Source: Paramecium tetraurelia
Taxonomy: Eukaryota > Ciliophora > Oligohymenophorea > Peniculida > Parameciidae
Assembly (NCBI RefSeq): GCF_000165425.1
Contig: NW_001799630.1
Coordinates: 375,734-439,733 of the forward strand
Length of the DNA: 64,000 nt
Direction of reading: 5' to 3'
Below are positions 1-12,230 of this stretch, piece after piece (position 1 is the first letter of the stretch; the number at the start of each line of letters is the position of its first letter). The position numbers and the translations under genes are program-made. The notes below the pieces were generated by a model. The model made no database searches and was not told the origin of the DNA. It worked only from the letters and a program-made list of their open reading frames with translations.

Positions 1-2805
1 TCAGAAATACCCATCAAAATCCTTGTCAGGAAGTCTATTCAAAAAGGATTCAAAATATCCCAATGACTCCTCAATATAAAAGTCTATTTCTTCTGGATCG
101 TAAGAATTGCTTTGAACTATTATAACAATGGAATCAATGTGGTTCACTTATATCAAAGAAACATCCACTGCAAATCCTAATTACAATTAATTAAATAGAT
201 AATCTTCAATATGAAATTTCATAAGTCTTTACAATAGTCTCATATACACATATTATACTAAACTTGGATCAGATCCCTAATAAAGATTCAAAGTGACTAT
301 GCTCTCAGATTTTAACTTAGCTAACCTATATGTAATAGCCCTTTTTGATAATTTATATGTTTCTTCAGTAAAAAATGATTTGCTCTTGCTCTATACTTTT
401 GGCATAATTGATTCAAACAATTATTTTGAATAATCAGTATCTATGTTCCCATAAAGCAGGATATCAAATCGCTAATTTTCCCATAATTTCTTTAGGGTTT
501 CTTGTATTTTCTCAAATTTAACATCATATTTATGTTATTAAAATTCTTATGAATTAGTTAAAATTTATTTAGCATAAAACAAGGCTTTCTCAATAGTTGT
601 AGTATTCTTCTCCCAATATCTATCTTAATATTCCAAGTTCTCCAAATACCATTAAAAGTCATCCTTATTAATAGTGAAAGCTTCTTAATAATTTTTCATG
701 ACTTGCTTAGCAATTTCTTCTATTTATTAAGTGAAACATTAAACGATAATTTCAATTTATCCAACACCAATATCTATTTAAAAAGAAGCAACATGAAATC
801 CTTAAGGAATCTTGAAATTCAATTTAACAATCTCTTTTGCTATGAAGTTTTCACCTAGACTTTCAAAATCTAAAAATCTAGCTAAAACCCTAAATTGCAC
901 TTTGGGAACACCATTTGTTGTATCTTAAATATGCCATAAATTTCCTGCTTAAGTAGTTATCAATAACTCAGGATATTTAAAATTTTTCTTTTTTTTCTTT
1001 ACACTTTAACTATCAGGAGATTAAGGTAGCAATTCAAATATTGTTGGGATATGAGAATCATCAACTATTTTTAGCTCTGTATCCTTGATAGCTATAAGCT
1101 TTTGAACTGTATTAGCTGATATTCCAGCTTCAAAAGAACGCAATCCAAAAAGTTGGTGATAAGAGAAATTCTCGATTTCTGGTATTGAATATCCCTTATC
1201 AATATCATAATCTTATTCTGTTTAGATGACATCATCTGGTTCAACAATGAATTCTTCTTCTTCTGATAAGTCAATTGGGTGATCTCTATCAATAATTGGA
1301 TCACTTATTTCATCTTCATAGACTCTATATCTTTTTTTGACTCTGCCTTTGAATACTTTTTTCTTTTCTTCTACACAGTGCGATTGTTCTACAAACGAGT
1401 TTCCAAATTTCATGAATCCCATGTCAGCTTAATAAGAATCATAGAAATTGTCCAACAATATTACAGTCATATTTTATGGTTCCATCTATTATAAAACATG
1501 AGATATGGCAGCCTTGTCATATTTCTTAAGTAATTTATTTTATAAAATATCCTTTGAAAAGTATTGCTTTAAATTAGATGATAATTATATGATATTCTCA
1601 ATATCATAATTAGAATATTAAAAATTAATTTCTTGCATCAAAAGTAGATGATCCCAATATTCTTCTAAGTTATCTTATTGCTTTAAGTAATTGATTCTCT
1701 TGTATAAGGAAGTGAGAATCTCATCAATCTTGGTTTGCTTTGGTAGATGAAGAAATATTTTGAATATTGCAAATTCCTTAGGTATTTCCTTTAATGTATA
1801 ATAGCATTTAAAGGCTAGTTTCTTTTCAAACATTTCATCACAAAAGTTTTTTTCAAATTGTTTCATGAGCATGAGGATTACAAACTCCAATGATTTTGTT
1901 AAATGGTTATTTTCAATATCAAAATCAAACTCAATCCTCAACTCTTTGACTTTGCTTTGAATATAAAAAAACCTTTAGTTCTTCAAAGGCAATCCAAACT
2001 ATTTATATGTAATTTTTTGTAATTATTTATCAACACATCCATTGAAATACTCAAATAATAATTCAGTGACTCTCTTTTTCAGTTCTTCATTGGTGTAAAT
2101 CACAATGGATAATCTATTGGCTGAATATTTGGATCGATAAAATTTCTTAGCCTCAATATAAGGGTTTTTTCCTTCATCCTCAGGAATTTCAAATAGAGTC
2201 TTTAAATTCCCTGTGTAAAATTAACTGTATGGATGTCTGCTTTTGGAAATTAATTATTATGAATAATCAAATAATTCCATACTCTTCCATTAAGCATGAA
2301 GATTCTATAGCACTCTATCCATTTACTGTTTAGTGAATAGTGGATCAATGAATAATCTAGAGATCACATCTAAAAGTGAGAAAAACGCATCATTCTAAAC
2401 TTGCGCATAATAAATGCTTTCGTGTTCATTGATAATTCTTGTTTATTTTCCTGCGTTTAACATGATAATCTTTCTCAATAGATCAGCTTATGGATATTTT
2501 TAAGAGGTTTACAACAATTATTAGATGTAATTACTCATTCCCTAAAAATCTTTGGGATCATTCATATAACCAGTTTCTTCTTTCAATGCAACAGCACTAA
2601 GCTCAGTTCTATTGGATGTTATAACCATAACATGAATTTAGTTTGGTAATGTAAATATTTTATAATTTCTATGATCGCATTGGGCTTTGCTTACTTAAGG
2701 GTAGATATTTTATCTGCTATATTGCTAATTAACAACAAATAACCCAATTCCAGTAGATATAGAGAGTGCTGCTACTGAAAGTAAATAAAATACTACAGGA
2801 TGCAT
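1..2805 (-). CDS. M16 (insulin-degrading enzyme-like) pseudopeptidase, membrane-anchored, 3' end cut
   Basis: Homologue of insulysin/nardilysin (peptidase family M16). From the ATG at 2805 the frame is open to the window edge. Residues 1-27 contain a hydrophobic signal anchor (LLSVAALSISTGIGLFVV). The M16 N-domain follows; GMSNYIQQLLQTSQKYP sits where active enzymes have GxAHFLEHMLFxGSxKYP. So HxxEH, which binds zinc and supplies the catalytic Glu, reads NYIQQ. The distal Glu ligand region (normally like DSEHEKN) reads NLHAQWKSM, also without a ligand. An acidic insert lies near 1220-1290. The TGA at 3..1 is probably not the true end: an intron donor GTATTT starts about ten bases before the edge, and family members have roughly 100 more C-terminal residues. 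The fold assignment is firm; loss of catalysis is inferred from the missing residues. Confidence 0.75.
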
Positions 2806-2892
2806 AATCTAATTATATGTTTAAAATAATAATGGAAATAGGAAAAAACTATAATATCTGTATTTAGACACTTTAATGTTTGCAATAATTTA

Positions 2893-5800
2893 TCATATAA
2901 TTGTAAACTATAACTCCTCAAAAGCCTTCTTGTGACTTTCCTATTTGATATGCTGATTGTAAGCCTATTCATTTCCTTCGAAATATCCTTTCTCATCATA
3001 TCTTTACTCTGCATAGCAACATTTGCATGTAAATGTCAAATTCTACACTTTTCGCTATTAAACAGCCTAAAAATTAATATAAATTTAATACCTGATTTTC
3101 TTTCTTTTTGATCTCATCAATAGTTAACTTTCTAAATATAAATTTCTCCTCCTCCATACTAGTGTATACTAATTTCAATTTTTAATCTATGATATAGAAT
3201 TTCTAAATATCTCCTATCTGCACTATCTCTTTAAACTGCTTAATCTTTGGATAGAAACCAATAATATGTTTACCAGAATTACATGTAATGAACACATAAT
3301 TGATTGGCTCAAAAATCAGTTTGAGTTTTTCAAAAATGCTCTAGATTCTTTGATCCGACAGAAACTCTTTAATTTAATCCACCTTCATTGAGATATTGAA
3401 ATAATCACCAAATGAACTCACGTCCAAAATCATAACCATTCTCTTAGCCCATTCCAAGGATTCATTATCCAATTGTCTTCTAATATCAGGGTCTTCAGAT
3501 ATATATGATAATCCAATAGTTCTACCAACAGTCATATAATCATTGCATTCCAAACAACAAATCTGAGTGGTGTTACCCATTCTTAAAAAGAAATTCTATT
3601 TCTTTATAGTATTGACTATGTTTTATTTCCAAGTCTGGTATAATTATTGAATTTGAACATATATTTTAATTCCCTCGTTATCAAATTGCTTAGGTACTTC
3701 AGAATCATAATCTGTTCGTATTATTTAGATTGGATTCATATAATCTAAACTATCAGCCTTCTGTTCTTCCAATTCAAAGTGTTAGATTCTCTTTCTTTTC
3801 TACTTATTTTCACTTGATTCTTAAAATGATAGGATGTCATCTTTCAATTCAATATCAAATAATTATTTCCATCTTTCATCGGAAGTATATAATATCCTCT
3901 ATCTCACTTTATCCAACTATCGTATTTTTTACCAAATTCCACTATCTGTATAACTCTATTCTAAAATCTATAATTTTATTTATTGTCTTATTGAATTAAT
4001 GGTTTACAAGTCATCCTCAGTGATAAAATAATCAAATTAGTAGTCTCTGTCATCAACCTTTGCCTTTATGAAGTGTGTCTTAGTGTTATTATGAAAGAGT
4101 TTCACCTGTACTCCAAAAAGCATAGCCAATATTTATGACCATAACAAATACTTATTTTAATCTATTGATATCACTTGTCTAGTGGAATTCCTTTTATTTG
4201 AATCTTTCTCCTGTACTTCATAAGCTACCAGCATCTTGTTTTAGTCTAATGAAACAAAATTTATGCTATCAGGATCACAATTGATTTCTTTATGCTAATG
4301 AATCAATCTACAATAGCATCCGTAGAATATCAAAGATTAAGTTGTTTCTACAAAATTAATGATATCGACTTGGTTACTCATTGTGAATGTTTCCCATGGT
4401 ATCCTTTAAGGTTATTTCCTAGCTGATTATCTTTTCATTAATTCACATTCATGCATAAGCCTTTTTAATACACATTTCAGTTTTGTTAAGTCCACCTCTT
4501 TAAACTCAATTATAATTGTATTATTTAATAGAATAACACTTTTGACCCAATTCTTAGTAAATTTTGATTTTGCTTTGATTTCAGTTAGCAATTACAAGTC
4601 TGACCTAAAGTGGAATCTTGGTAATCCCTATCTGCCTTAAGCTTACTCATCATGATATGCTAATATATCTTTTAATTGATCTTCTAATCTTTTTTAAGAT
4701 CTATCTAATTAATGGAAGTCACAAAATTGTTCCATTATCATTGCAATCTTCTCTTTTATCATTTCTTTGTTCTATAGTGAGACTCCATCAAATTTAATAT
4801 TATCACTTTCAAACATGATTGTGCGAGTGTAATCAAATCCTTAATCTTTCAAATACTTAATTTTTTTATCAAATCTCTCATCCTTTTATAATCTAAAAGT
4901 ATTTTATTTAAAGGCAGCACAAAAGGCACTCTTAATTTTAAGTTAATTTTCTGGATTATTCAAATCAAGAGGTTCATTTTTAAATTACTAATCCAACCTC
5001 ATAAATAATTCATATTTCACATTTAATATTTCCCTCATGTTTTTTGGATCAATTGATCTCTATTCACAATATAGTTTCTCTAAAGGTACAATATTTCTAT
5101 TAGTAAATCTTTTCAATTCCCTCTTTAATTCATGTTAAGAAATTGTAGACTTAAGGATATTAAAAAACTTAATTTCCCATTCCTAATAAACTCTTAATTA
5201 TATAAGTAGATCATCTTCATTGCCTTTATCATATAGATATAAGGAATTGAAGAACAACTTTTAAGATCTCATAAAATGATGTAAAAAGTAGTTTTTCCTT
5301 TAACTCAATATGGCAGCTATGGTGACACCTTCATAAGCACATCCAATTATGTTACAATACATAATGAATCTTGTTAAGAAGATATCAATTGGCATGTCAC
5401 TCATCATTTATCCCAACCTAGTTATATGGATAGTAGAATCATGATTATTTGGATAAGATAAGGCTCCTAGCATTTAAAGGTTGGAAATGGCATTTTCAAT
5501 TTATTTAGTACTTGGAGGGTCAATGGCAGTTTTGAGGGTTCGACTGGGATCATAGAAAATCTACTTTAAATCGACTACAGTATTAAGCTCCAATTTTTCA
5601 GTTTTATTTTGATTATCCATAGATAGTTGATACAATTTCTTTAGTCTCAATATGATAATTTCCAAGGGACACCTTAACATTTCACAAACAGAATATTGAG
5701 TCATTTTTTGTCTAAAGATGCTTTAAGGTATCAAACGAAAACAAGTTCCTGGGAATAAACGTCCAGTTCTTCCCTTTCTTTAATCTGCAGATGCTTTAGA

Positions 5801-7336
5801 ACAGTATTATAATGCTAGTTTTTCAGTGAGATTTTTGGGATTGTAAATAATTTCTTTAGTTAAACAGAAATCAATAACGAATCTGCAATCAGGAACAGTA
5901 ATACTACTTTCAGCCACATTTGTACTCAATATTAATCTTCTTTTTCTTTTTTGGATGTCATCAAAATCTTTAGGAATAGTGACAGTGCTATGCAGTATGA
6001 CGATGATAAATCTCTCTTCTCCAAACTTCTAATAGATTTCTTCTCTGATATCCATAATTTCTTAATATCCAGGAAGGAATATCAAGACAGCCCCAGCTCC
6101 TTGCATACCTTGAGTATCTTTAATTTTATTGGAATCCAGGAATTCTAGTATTTATAACATGGCTGAGACACTATCCTATTGAATTTTAGGAGAATCTTAA
6201 AAGTATAATGAAGTTTGGAATCTCAAAGGTTGATGAGGTTCTACTTTAGCTGTGTCAGCATCATTGAAAAATGAATGTATTTCTTCCAAATAATAAGTTT
6301 CAATAGGATATTTCTAAGACATGGGAACTTTAATAATAGGTGCAGGCTGATCTTCATCTCCATCCAAGAAATGTTATCCTACTTCTCTTAATTCATTCTA
6401 CTTCTACTCTAATTCCCTTTATTCTTAGGTCAATTTAACTTATCTCTCCATGTCTTTCCAAGCTTGACCCCATGAAGTAGAAATATCATGATCTTCTTCC
6501 CCTTCAAATTTGATGGCTATTTCTACATCATTTTCATATGTCATTTCTGTATATTTGTATTTTCTATCTACTCTTTGTATATATGTTAGATCATCAACCT
6601 AATTAATTGATTTTTAAGAAAAGTAGTTTGCAAATTTGTCACTGCAGATGGTTGCAGACATTAAAATCAACTTCGTATCTTTGAAATGTTTCAATAGATT
6701 TTTGATAATGATTAGACAAAAATCTATATCGATGTCTCTTTCATGAACTTCATCCATTATTATGTGTGTATAATCTCTCAAGACTCCTTCTCTGTCATGT
6801 ACTAATTTTTATAGGAAAATTCCTGTGGTTACAAATTAGATTTAGGTTTGTCTTGAACTTATTTGTGAATCCATCCCAACCTAATAACCAACAAGAGTGC
6901 CTAGTTGACAATCCAATTCCAAGGCCACTCTCTTGGCCAATGATTTGGCTGCCAATCTTCTTGGTTAAGTACATAAGATATTAACTGTTCTGGGAGTCTC
7001 AAATTCTGTATTAGTATGATGTCTCAGGATCATCTATGGTACTTGAGTTGACTTGCCACAACCTGTACCTCCTGTGATCACAATTACTTGATTATTCTAC
7101 ATTTCCTCCAAAATTTTATGACTCACATTATAGATTGGTAAATTCTTTCGATCTTTTTCTGTCAATGGCTTTATTGTTCTTTTTCGTAAATGGGATATTT
7201 ATTGAATTTGAACTTCTTGTTGTTATTGCAATGGAATATAATCCCCAAGATCATCATTTTAGATTCTCACTTTTTTCTGTATAATGTCTTCTCCTTAAGT
7301 TTCCTTCTTTATTAACATTTCCTCGTCCATTTACAT
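2893..7336 (-). CDS. DEVH-box RNA helicase of the TDRD9/Spindle-E type, with C-terminal C2H2 finger
   Basis: About 1472 aa; the one 25-nt intron (3067-3091) leaves exactly 1473 codons. Helicase motifs in order: P-loop GGTGCGKST near residue 92, DEVHERD near 195, LMSATI near 225, QRKGRTGR near 517, then an HA2-like region. Around motifs V-VI the sequence VIDFCLTKE and CEMLRCPLE resembles TDRD9/Spindle-E rather than DHX8 or DHX34 types. A downstream segment including LAMLFGVQVKLFHNN resembles the C-terminal region of TDRD9; a Tudor fold is likely but not proven by eye. The last 50 residues hold a C2H2-like finger (CKCC ... HIKQESH). In animals these helicases act in germ granules in the piRNA pathway. 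Starts at 7336 and 7330 are in frame. A DHX-type helicase is certain; the TDRD9 subtype is probable. Confidence 0.75.
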
Positions 7337-7435
7337 CTATTATTATTTTTTTAATTGCTTTTTTTTTGCTTCAAAAAAGGTATCAAATATTTATTTTATA
7401 CCCAAATATTTAGTAATAAAATATTTTAATATAAT

Positions 7436-8818
7436 TCAATTCTCAAATATATGAATAGCCGAATAAGATTTGTTATTCCCTACTTCCTTAAATTTTGCAT
7501 CCAAATCTTCCAACTTCAAATACTTCTATTCCAAGGTCTGTTGGTTTTCCATATTTTCTTCAATATCATCAAAATCAATGGTTTCAATCTATTTCAACAC
7601 TTCAATATGAGGTTGACTAGCAATAATCTTTTGAGGAGCTGGTTTAGCCTAGATTGATATAGCCTCCTAGAAGGAAGGCACATACTTCACCGCATTAGAA
7701 GATTAAGAACCTAAAATCATCCATTTATACCCATATATGATTGCTTCTTTGTATTTTGTCTTTACTATTAATCTCCTAGTCCATTGGGGACAACTAAAAA
7801 CGAACTTTGTTATTTATTCTCTCCAATTTTATCTTATTATTGTTATGATTATTTTTCTGTCCATTCAAATTAATTATCATATGTATTAATTTCTGAACAT
7901 TTTCTCATAATTTTTTTCAGTAATTCATAATCTGGTTGATCTTCGTATTTTAATCCCTTTAGGTAACTAATTCCTATATTACAACACTTACTTCAAATAT
8001 TCAGCAAACGCTGGAGGTAATTCTTTGCACAGAGCTTATATAGAAGTAGCTATTTTCACTTCTCCGACAGCAACAGTCCTGTCCTTGTCACCAATATTCT
8101 ATAGGTTTTACCAAGGCAGTTTTCCTCAATCAGTTAATTTCTTTACCCAAGAATCAGATAAATTATAACGTACATCAAGGATTCCAGATCGTCCTTTCTT
8201 CCAATCTCAAATCCCTTATGTGCTGCAACCGAGGCATATCTAGCTGTCCCTATAAAGGATTTCTTGTCTTTGAACGGTCTATAACATAACCACTAATTAG
8301 TATTACATATGCTTTCCCTTGTCGAATATTTGTTTTGAAACCCCAAAATCAACTAAAAATGCCTATGATGTATTGGTCTTGCCCATCATAATATTTTCAG
8401 GTTTAAGATCTCTATGAACTATTCCCCTTTAATGTACACAATTAAAAATTGTTATCAATTATTCCAACAACTATAATCCGCTCTTAAGTGATAGTTATTT
8501 ATATGTTTTTCCATAATAGCCTAAGTCTTTTCCAAGTAGTTCAATAACCATCACATTGTAGCATTGCTCTCGACCAAACCAAAACAATTTTGTTACACCA
8601 AGTATGCCTTGTAATTTTGTTAGCAAATAGACTTCCCTATCCAATGTCTCTTATTATCCTTTTTCCAATTTCACAGCCACTTCCTCTCTTGTCACCTTGT
8701 GGATTGCCAAATACACAACACCAAATGAACCTGAACTTAATTACTCTTTGACTATGTATTTGTTGTCAAATATTTTGGGTTCTAAATAACTACTTGGTAA
8801 TTTGGGTAATTTCTTCAT
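7436..8818 (-). CDS. Casein kinase 1 family Ser/Thr protein kinase
   Basis: 445 aa after removal of introns of 25 nt (7967-7991) and 20 nt (7711-7730). Glycine loop SSGSFGVVYLA, Lys in VAVKLEK, catalytic loop HRDLKPENIMMG, DFG in LVDFGVSKQIF. The CK1 signature replaces APE: GTARYASVAAHKGFE then RKDDLESLMYV, followed by LPWQ. The first intron sits just before YLKGLKYEDQPDY, the usual CK1 C-lobe helix. The 120-residue tail after the kinase core is Gln/Glu-rich and not recognisable; it may direct localisation, as in other CK1s. CK1 enzymes phosphorylate acidic or primed sites in many pathways. The helicase start is 100 bp downstream on the same strand; no functional link is implied. Confidence 0.92.
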
Positions 8819-8909
8819 TATAATAATAATTTTTATGCATTAAGGATCATTCATCACTAACACTCCTCTCGAATAATTGGATGATTTTAGGAAAGAAGTC
8901 AGAGGCAAA

Positions 8910-9392
8910 ATGAACCATATGATTGACTAACCGAAAAAAGTATATTCTCAATCATCCAATCTATAACAATTGCTAAGACAGAGCATCTCTCCGAAACAAG
9001 TCAAAAATTATGAACTCAATAAATCCCAAGATCCTCCCCATCACATTAATCAAATCTCAAGCAGATTATCCTTTCAAAGATCCAGTCTAGACTTAGGAAA
9101 ACCAACATAGAAGTATATTCATTACTATACCATTTAGCATACTCTACCCCAAAAAATAATTATAAGACATACTACCATTAAATAAAATATTAGAATTGCA
9201 ACGGGCTATCAACAATTATAATCACCCTACGAACAATAGGTATTTATTTTTTCATAGATTTAGTTATTTTATAGAACTTAAAAAACTTGCCAAAATTGTC
9301 TTAAGGGAAACTTAAGGATGAGTTATATAAAATGCATAATAATTACTTTTAATTTCTTTGCCTTTTTTTTATTAATTTTAACAGTAAAATGA
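8910..9392 (+). CDS. Hypothetical Ser/Gln-rich protein, possibly 5' part of the next gene
   Basis: Open for 160 codons from the ATG at 8910. The first 110 residues (for example SISPKQVKNYELNKSQDPP) look like real low-complexity protein; the rest is AT-driven. GT...AG segments of 18, 24 or 35 nt start near 9240. Removing the 35-nt version puts the frame in phase with the coiled-coil gene that follows, so the two may be one gene. Otherwise its TGA overlaps the next ATG (9389-9392), which is unusual. No family recognised. Confidence 0.4.
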
Positions 9393-10232
9393 ATATTAAT
9401 CAAAATTTACAAATCTCTCCATTTCAAACTTCAAATCAATATCCATCAAGAATGTAAAGCTGTTTATGTATTAATCTCAAGGACTATCATCGATTAGATC
9501 TCCCCCATTAAAGATATCATACCACAATTCCCAAATAGACCAAGTCAAAATTAAACAAGAAATAGTGCCAGAGAAAAACCTTAATTAATTACAACCAAAT
9601 CGCAAACTTGTATTTAAAGTGAAACTAACAAAATTAAAAAAAAGTCCATCTTATTAGAAGATGATGAAGAAGAACCTACCAATAACATCTCTAAAGCTAT
9701 TAATCTCTTGGATTCATTGAAACTCAAATACGATAATGTTCTTGAATCGAAAATTGAAACTATTATCAGCATCCTTAGAGCATAGGTCTTCGATAAAGAA
9801 AACCGTCATCCTGATTAAGAGTTAATATAGTCAATAACCTCTTTATAATTGGCCAATAAAAAGCTTCAAAATGAATTACAATTCAAAAAAAATTCAATTT
9901 TTGAGTTAGAATCTTCTATCAACAAACTAAATAATTAGATTAAGTAGCTATCGTAACACAACTAAGACCTAACTAATGATAATTAGAAACTCATGTAGTA
10001 ATTAAAGTAAAAAGAATTGAAACAAGCAAAAATTCCTGCGTTTTAAGCACAAGACCATTTATCAAATATTGAGATTGTGCCTCAATTTTAATACGATTAA
10101 CAATTTTATTTAAAGAATACAGGGCAAACCATTCTCAAACAGAGAATAGAATCAATAAGTATGATGTTAAAATTAAAGGTTAGTTATGCCCTATTCAAGG
10201 AGGGATTTAGAATAACCCTTAAGAGTGAATGA
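9389..10232 (+). CDS. Coiled-coil protein, function unknown
   Basis: 271 aa after a 28-nt intron (9454-9481); exon sum is a multiple of three. The N-terminal 70 residues are Pro/Ser/Thr/Gln-rich. An acidic patch (LLEDDEEEP) follows, then a long coiled coil of about 110 residues with heptads of Leu/Ile and many Gln/Lys/Glu (for example LQLANKKLQNELQFK). A short C-terminal segment, MMLKLKVSYALFKEGFR, may fold alone. No enzyme motif, signal peptide or membrane span. A structural or scaffold role is the natural guess from the coiled coil, but no family is recognised. Confidence 0.7.
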
Positions 10233-10370
10233 TAGCAAACAATAAAAAAAATAAATTAATAGTCTCGTTTAAAGCAATAAATATTTGGAAATCAAGAACT
10301 AAAACACAAGTAAATTGTATGAAAAATAATTAATCTCTATTTGAAATTGTTATTTATTTAATATGACATA

Positions 10371-10966
10371 TCATTTCATATTATTAGCAGCCAATTATTA
10401 TTCTGCTGATTTTAACAAAGTTTTTCCTTATACATTATCTTGTTTAATTACAAAGTTATCTTTTCCTGTGTTAGAATTTATAAAATTAATTTCTTATTGA
10501 GTAAACTAAATAATTAAATCATAATTTACAGGTATTCCAATATCTTGCAATTAATTCAAACAATTCAGAGTTTCTTTCACATATTAAGCTTAATTTATTC
10601 TTTAAAGTGTATAGTCTTAATCCAATTTCTTAATCTTCTCTCTTATTTATGTGCCTTATGATGACGACATAAGATGTTTGATTTCTTCAGCATTAAATGA
10701 ATTTTTAATTGCAGCTCTTAATTGTTCCTACTATTATTAAATTGCATTCTTCAGTGTTAAATCACCCTGTTCTATTTCTTATAACTTAGTTTAGAATATC
10801 TCCAATTCCTATAATGTGTCATTTTTCATTTATCTATAATTGTAAAAGAGTGAACATACTTGTATTCTTCTGGATCTAATTCATTTTTATATTCCTCTAA
10901 ATCTTTTAGTTATTCTAGCAACCTCTTTAATTGTTATTCAATATTTTCTAATATCTTTTTATCCAT
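10371..10966 (-). CDS. LZIC-like protein (leucine zipper and ICAT domain)
   Basis: 189 aa, the same size as LZIC (190 aa); one 26-nt intron at 10834-10859. Residues 1-36 (LLEQLKDLEEYKNELDPEEY) match the conserved LZIC N-terminal helix. The middle is a coiled coil and the C-terminal half aligns with the ICAT-like domain, including the spacing up to the last helix. In animals ICAT domains bind the armadillo repeats of beta-catenin; LZIC itself is poorly characterised. What it would bind in a ciliate is open. The match rests on overall length and N-terminal identity; a search would confirm it easily. Confidence 0.72.
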
Positions 10967-11012
10967 TTGTTTAAAGAATATTAATCTTAAATATATAATT
11001 TTAATTCATAAT

Positions 11013-12017
11013 TCATTTTTAAGGTTCTAAAGAAATAGATCGCTATTCCAATTATTCATCATTTTACTAATTTTCATCAGGATCTACTAATTCTCCTATC
11101 TCTCTGCCATCCGTGGATTACTACTGTTAAACTTCCTATTATGAATTCGAATCCAATTATTATTGAATCTCAGAAGACTCTTAAATAAGAATAGTGCTTT
11201 TCTTTTCGCTAACCTATAAAGGACATTGATTCTTATCTGAGGATTCTGTATGTTGATTTACAATGACTTTTTTACTGTCGGAGTGGGTAAAGTTGATGAT
11301 TGTATTCTTGCTTGGTTATTAAACTGGAGGATCCGATTATTTTTATTCTTCAACAATTACATAACTGTGTTACTTGTTGGAATCTGTGTATTTAGGATTC
11401 CGAAGCAGTATTCTCTTAATCAATTGAGCTCTTTCTACATTGTCTTTTCCAGGAGCATAGAATTTAATATCTGTATTATTTTCATGACCAACTATGCAAC
11501 TTTCCAAGAAGTTCATAAAGAGTAGGGGAGCTGCCAATTTGAATTGGTCGTATTAGTAGAAATCTGAGATAGGAACAACCCCATCTGCTCTAGGTTTCCA
11601 TTTAACTTCAAATACGCAATCTTCATTTGTTAACATCAAATGCACACTATCTATTTCATCACATTTTTGAGGGTAAGAACTACAAAATTTCTATGCCATT
11701 TCTTTTTATTTGTTTAAGAGAAGTTCTTCAGAAAAACTAGGATGTTTGAGACTTTGTTGCACCTATTACAATATCGGTAATTGTGAAGCTGCGTTTTTAA
11801 GATTTTTTTATTTTTACTCTTAACTGGATTGCTAATTTTAAAGGAATTCCTCTAACATTGAACGTCTAACATTTTCTTCATATTCCCAAGTAGTTTATTC
11901 AGACCCTTTCCATTTCATTAAGTACTATGTTTAATTGTTGAGTATTCTTTTTTTCAGAATTCTTTCTGGAGATCGTGGAGTTATCAATTAATAATCCTAT
12001 TATTTAGTTGGACGCAT
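11013..12017 (-). CDS. HP1-like protein: chromodomain plus chromoshadow-like domain
   Basis: 334 aa, intronless. Residues 24-60 are a chromodomain: PERILKKRILNN, then QYLMKWKGSEQTTWEYEENV. Residues ~125-175 resemble a chromoshadow domain (VFEVKWKPRADGVVPISDF, then LLFMNFLESCIV). The tail is Ser/Gln/Glu-rich. HP1 proteins bind methylated histone H3 through three aromatic residues; here only the Trp of KWKG is clear. The residue after KWKG is Ser instead of Tyr, and the N-terminal Tyr position is not aromatic. The domain pair fits a chromatin protein of the nucleus; ligand specificity may differ from canonical HP1. Divergent from the small gene upstream. Confidence 0.8.
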
Positions 12018-12230
12018 TTTTGTAATTATTATTTAATCAATTGATTTCAAGCTACTGAAATTTAAATCCTAAAAGTGCCAAAAATTCGCATCCAATTCTC
12101 AAAATAAACTATACCATTATAAAATATTATATAAAAAAATAACTTTAATGTATAATTTTATATTTTATCTTATGATGTTATTTTATTACATCCGAAATTA
12201 TCTTGGTATTAGAAAATCAATAGCTTATAA

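Noticed and set aside
1..3. TGA as the stop of the M16 gene
   Set aside because: An intron donor GTATTT begins just before it and the family has about 100 more residues, so it is probably inside an intron that continues outside the window. This cannot be proven here.
3374..3580. Separate small gene starting at the Met at 3580
   Set aside because: The frame continues upstream without a stop into the helicase gene, with consistent phase from 7336, so this is its C-terminal region.
11250..11525. Plus-strand frame of 91 codons
   Set aside because: It is antisense to the HP1-like coding region, which has clear domains; it is a shadow.
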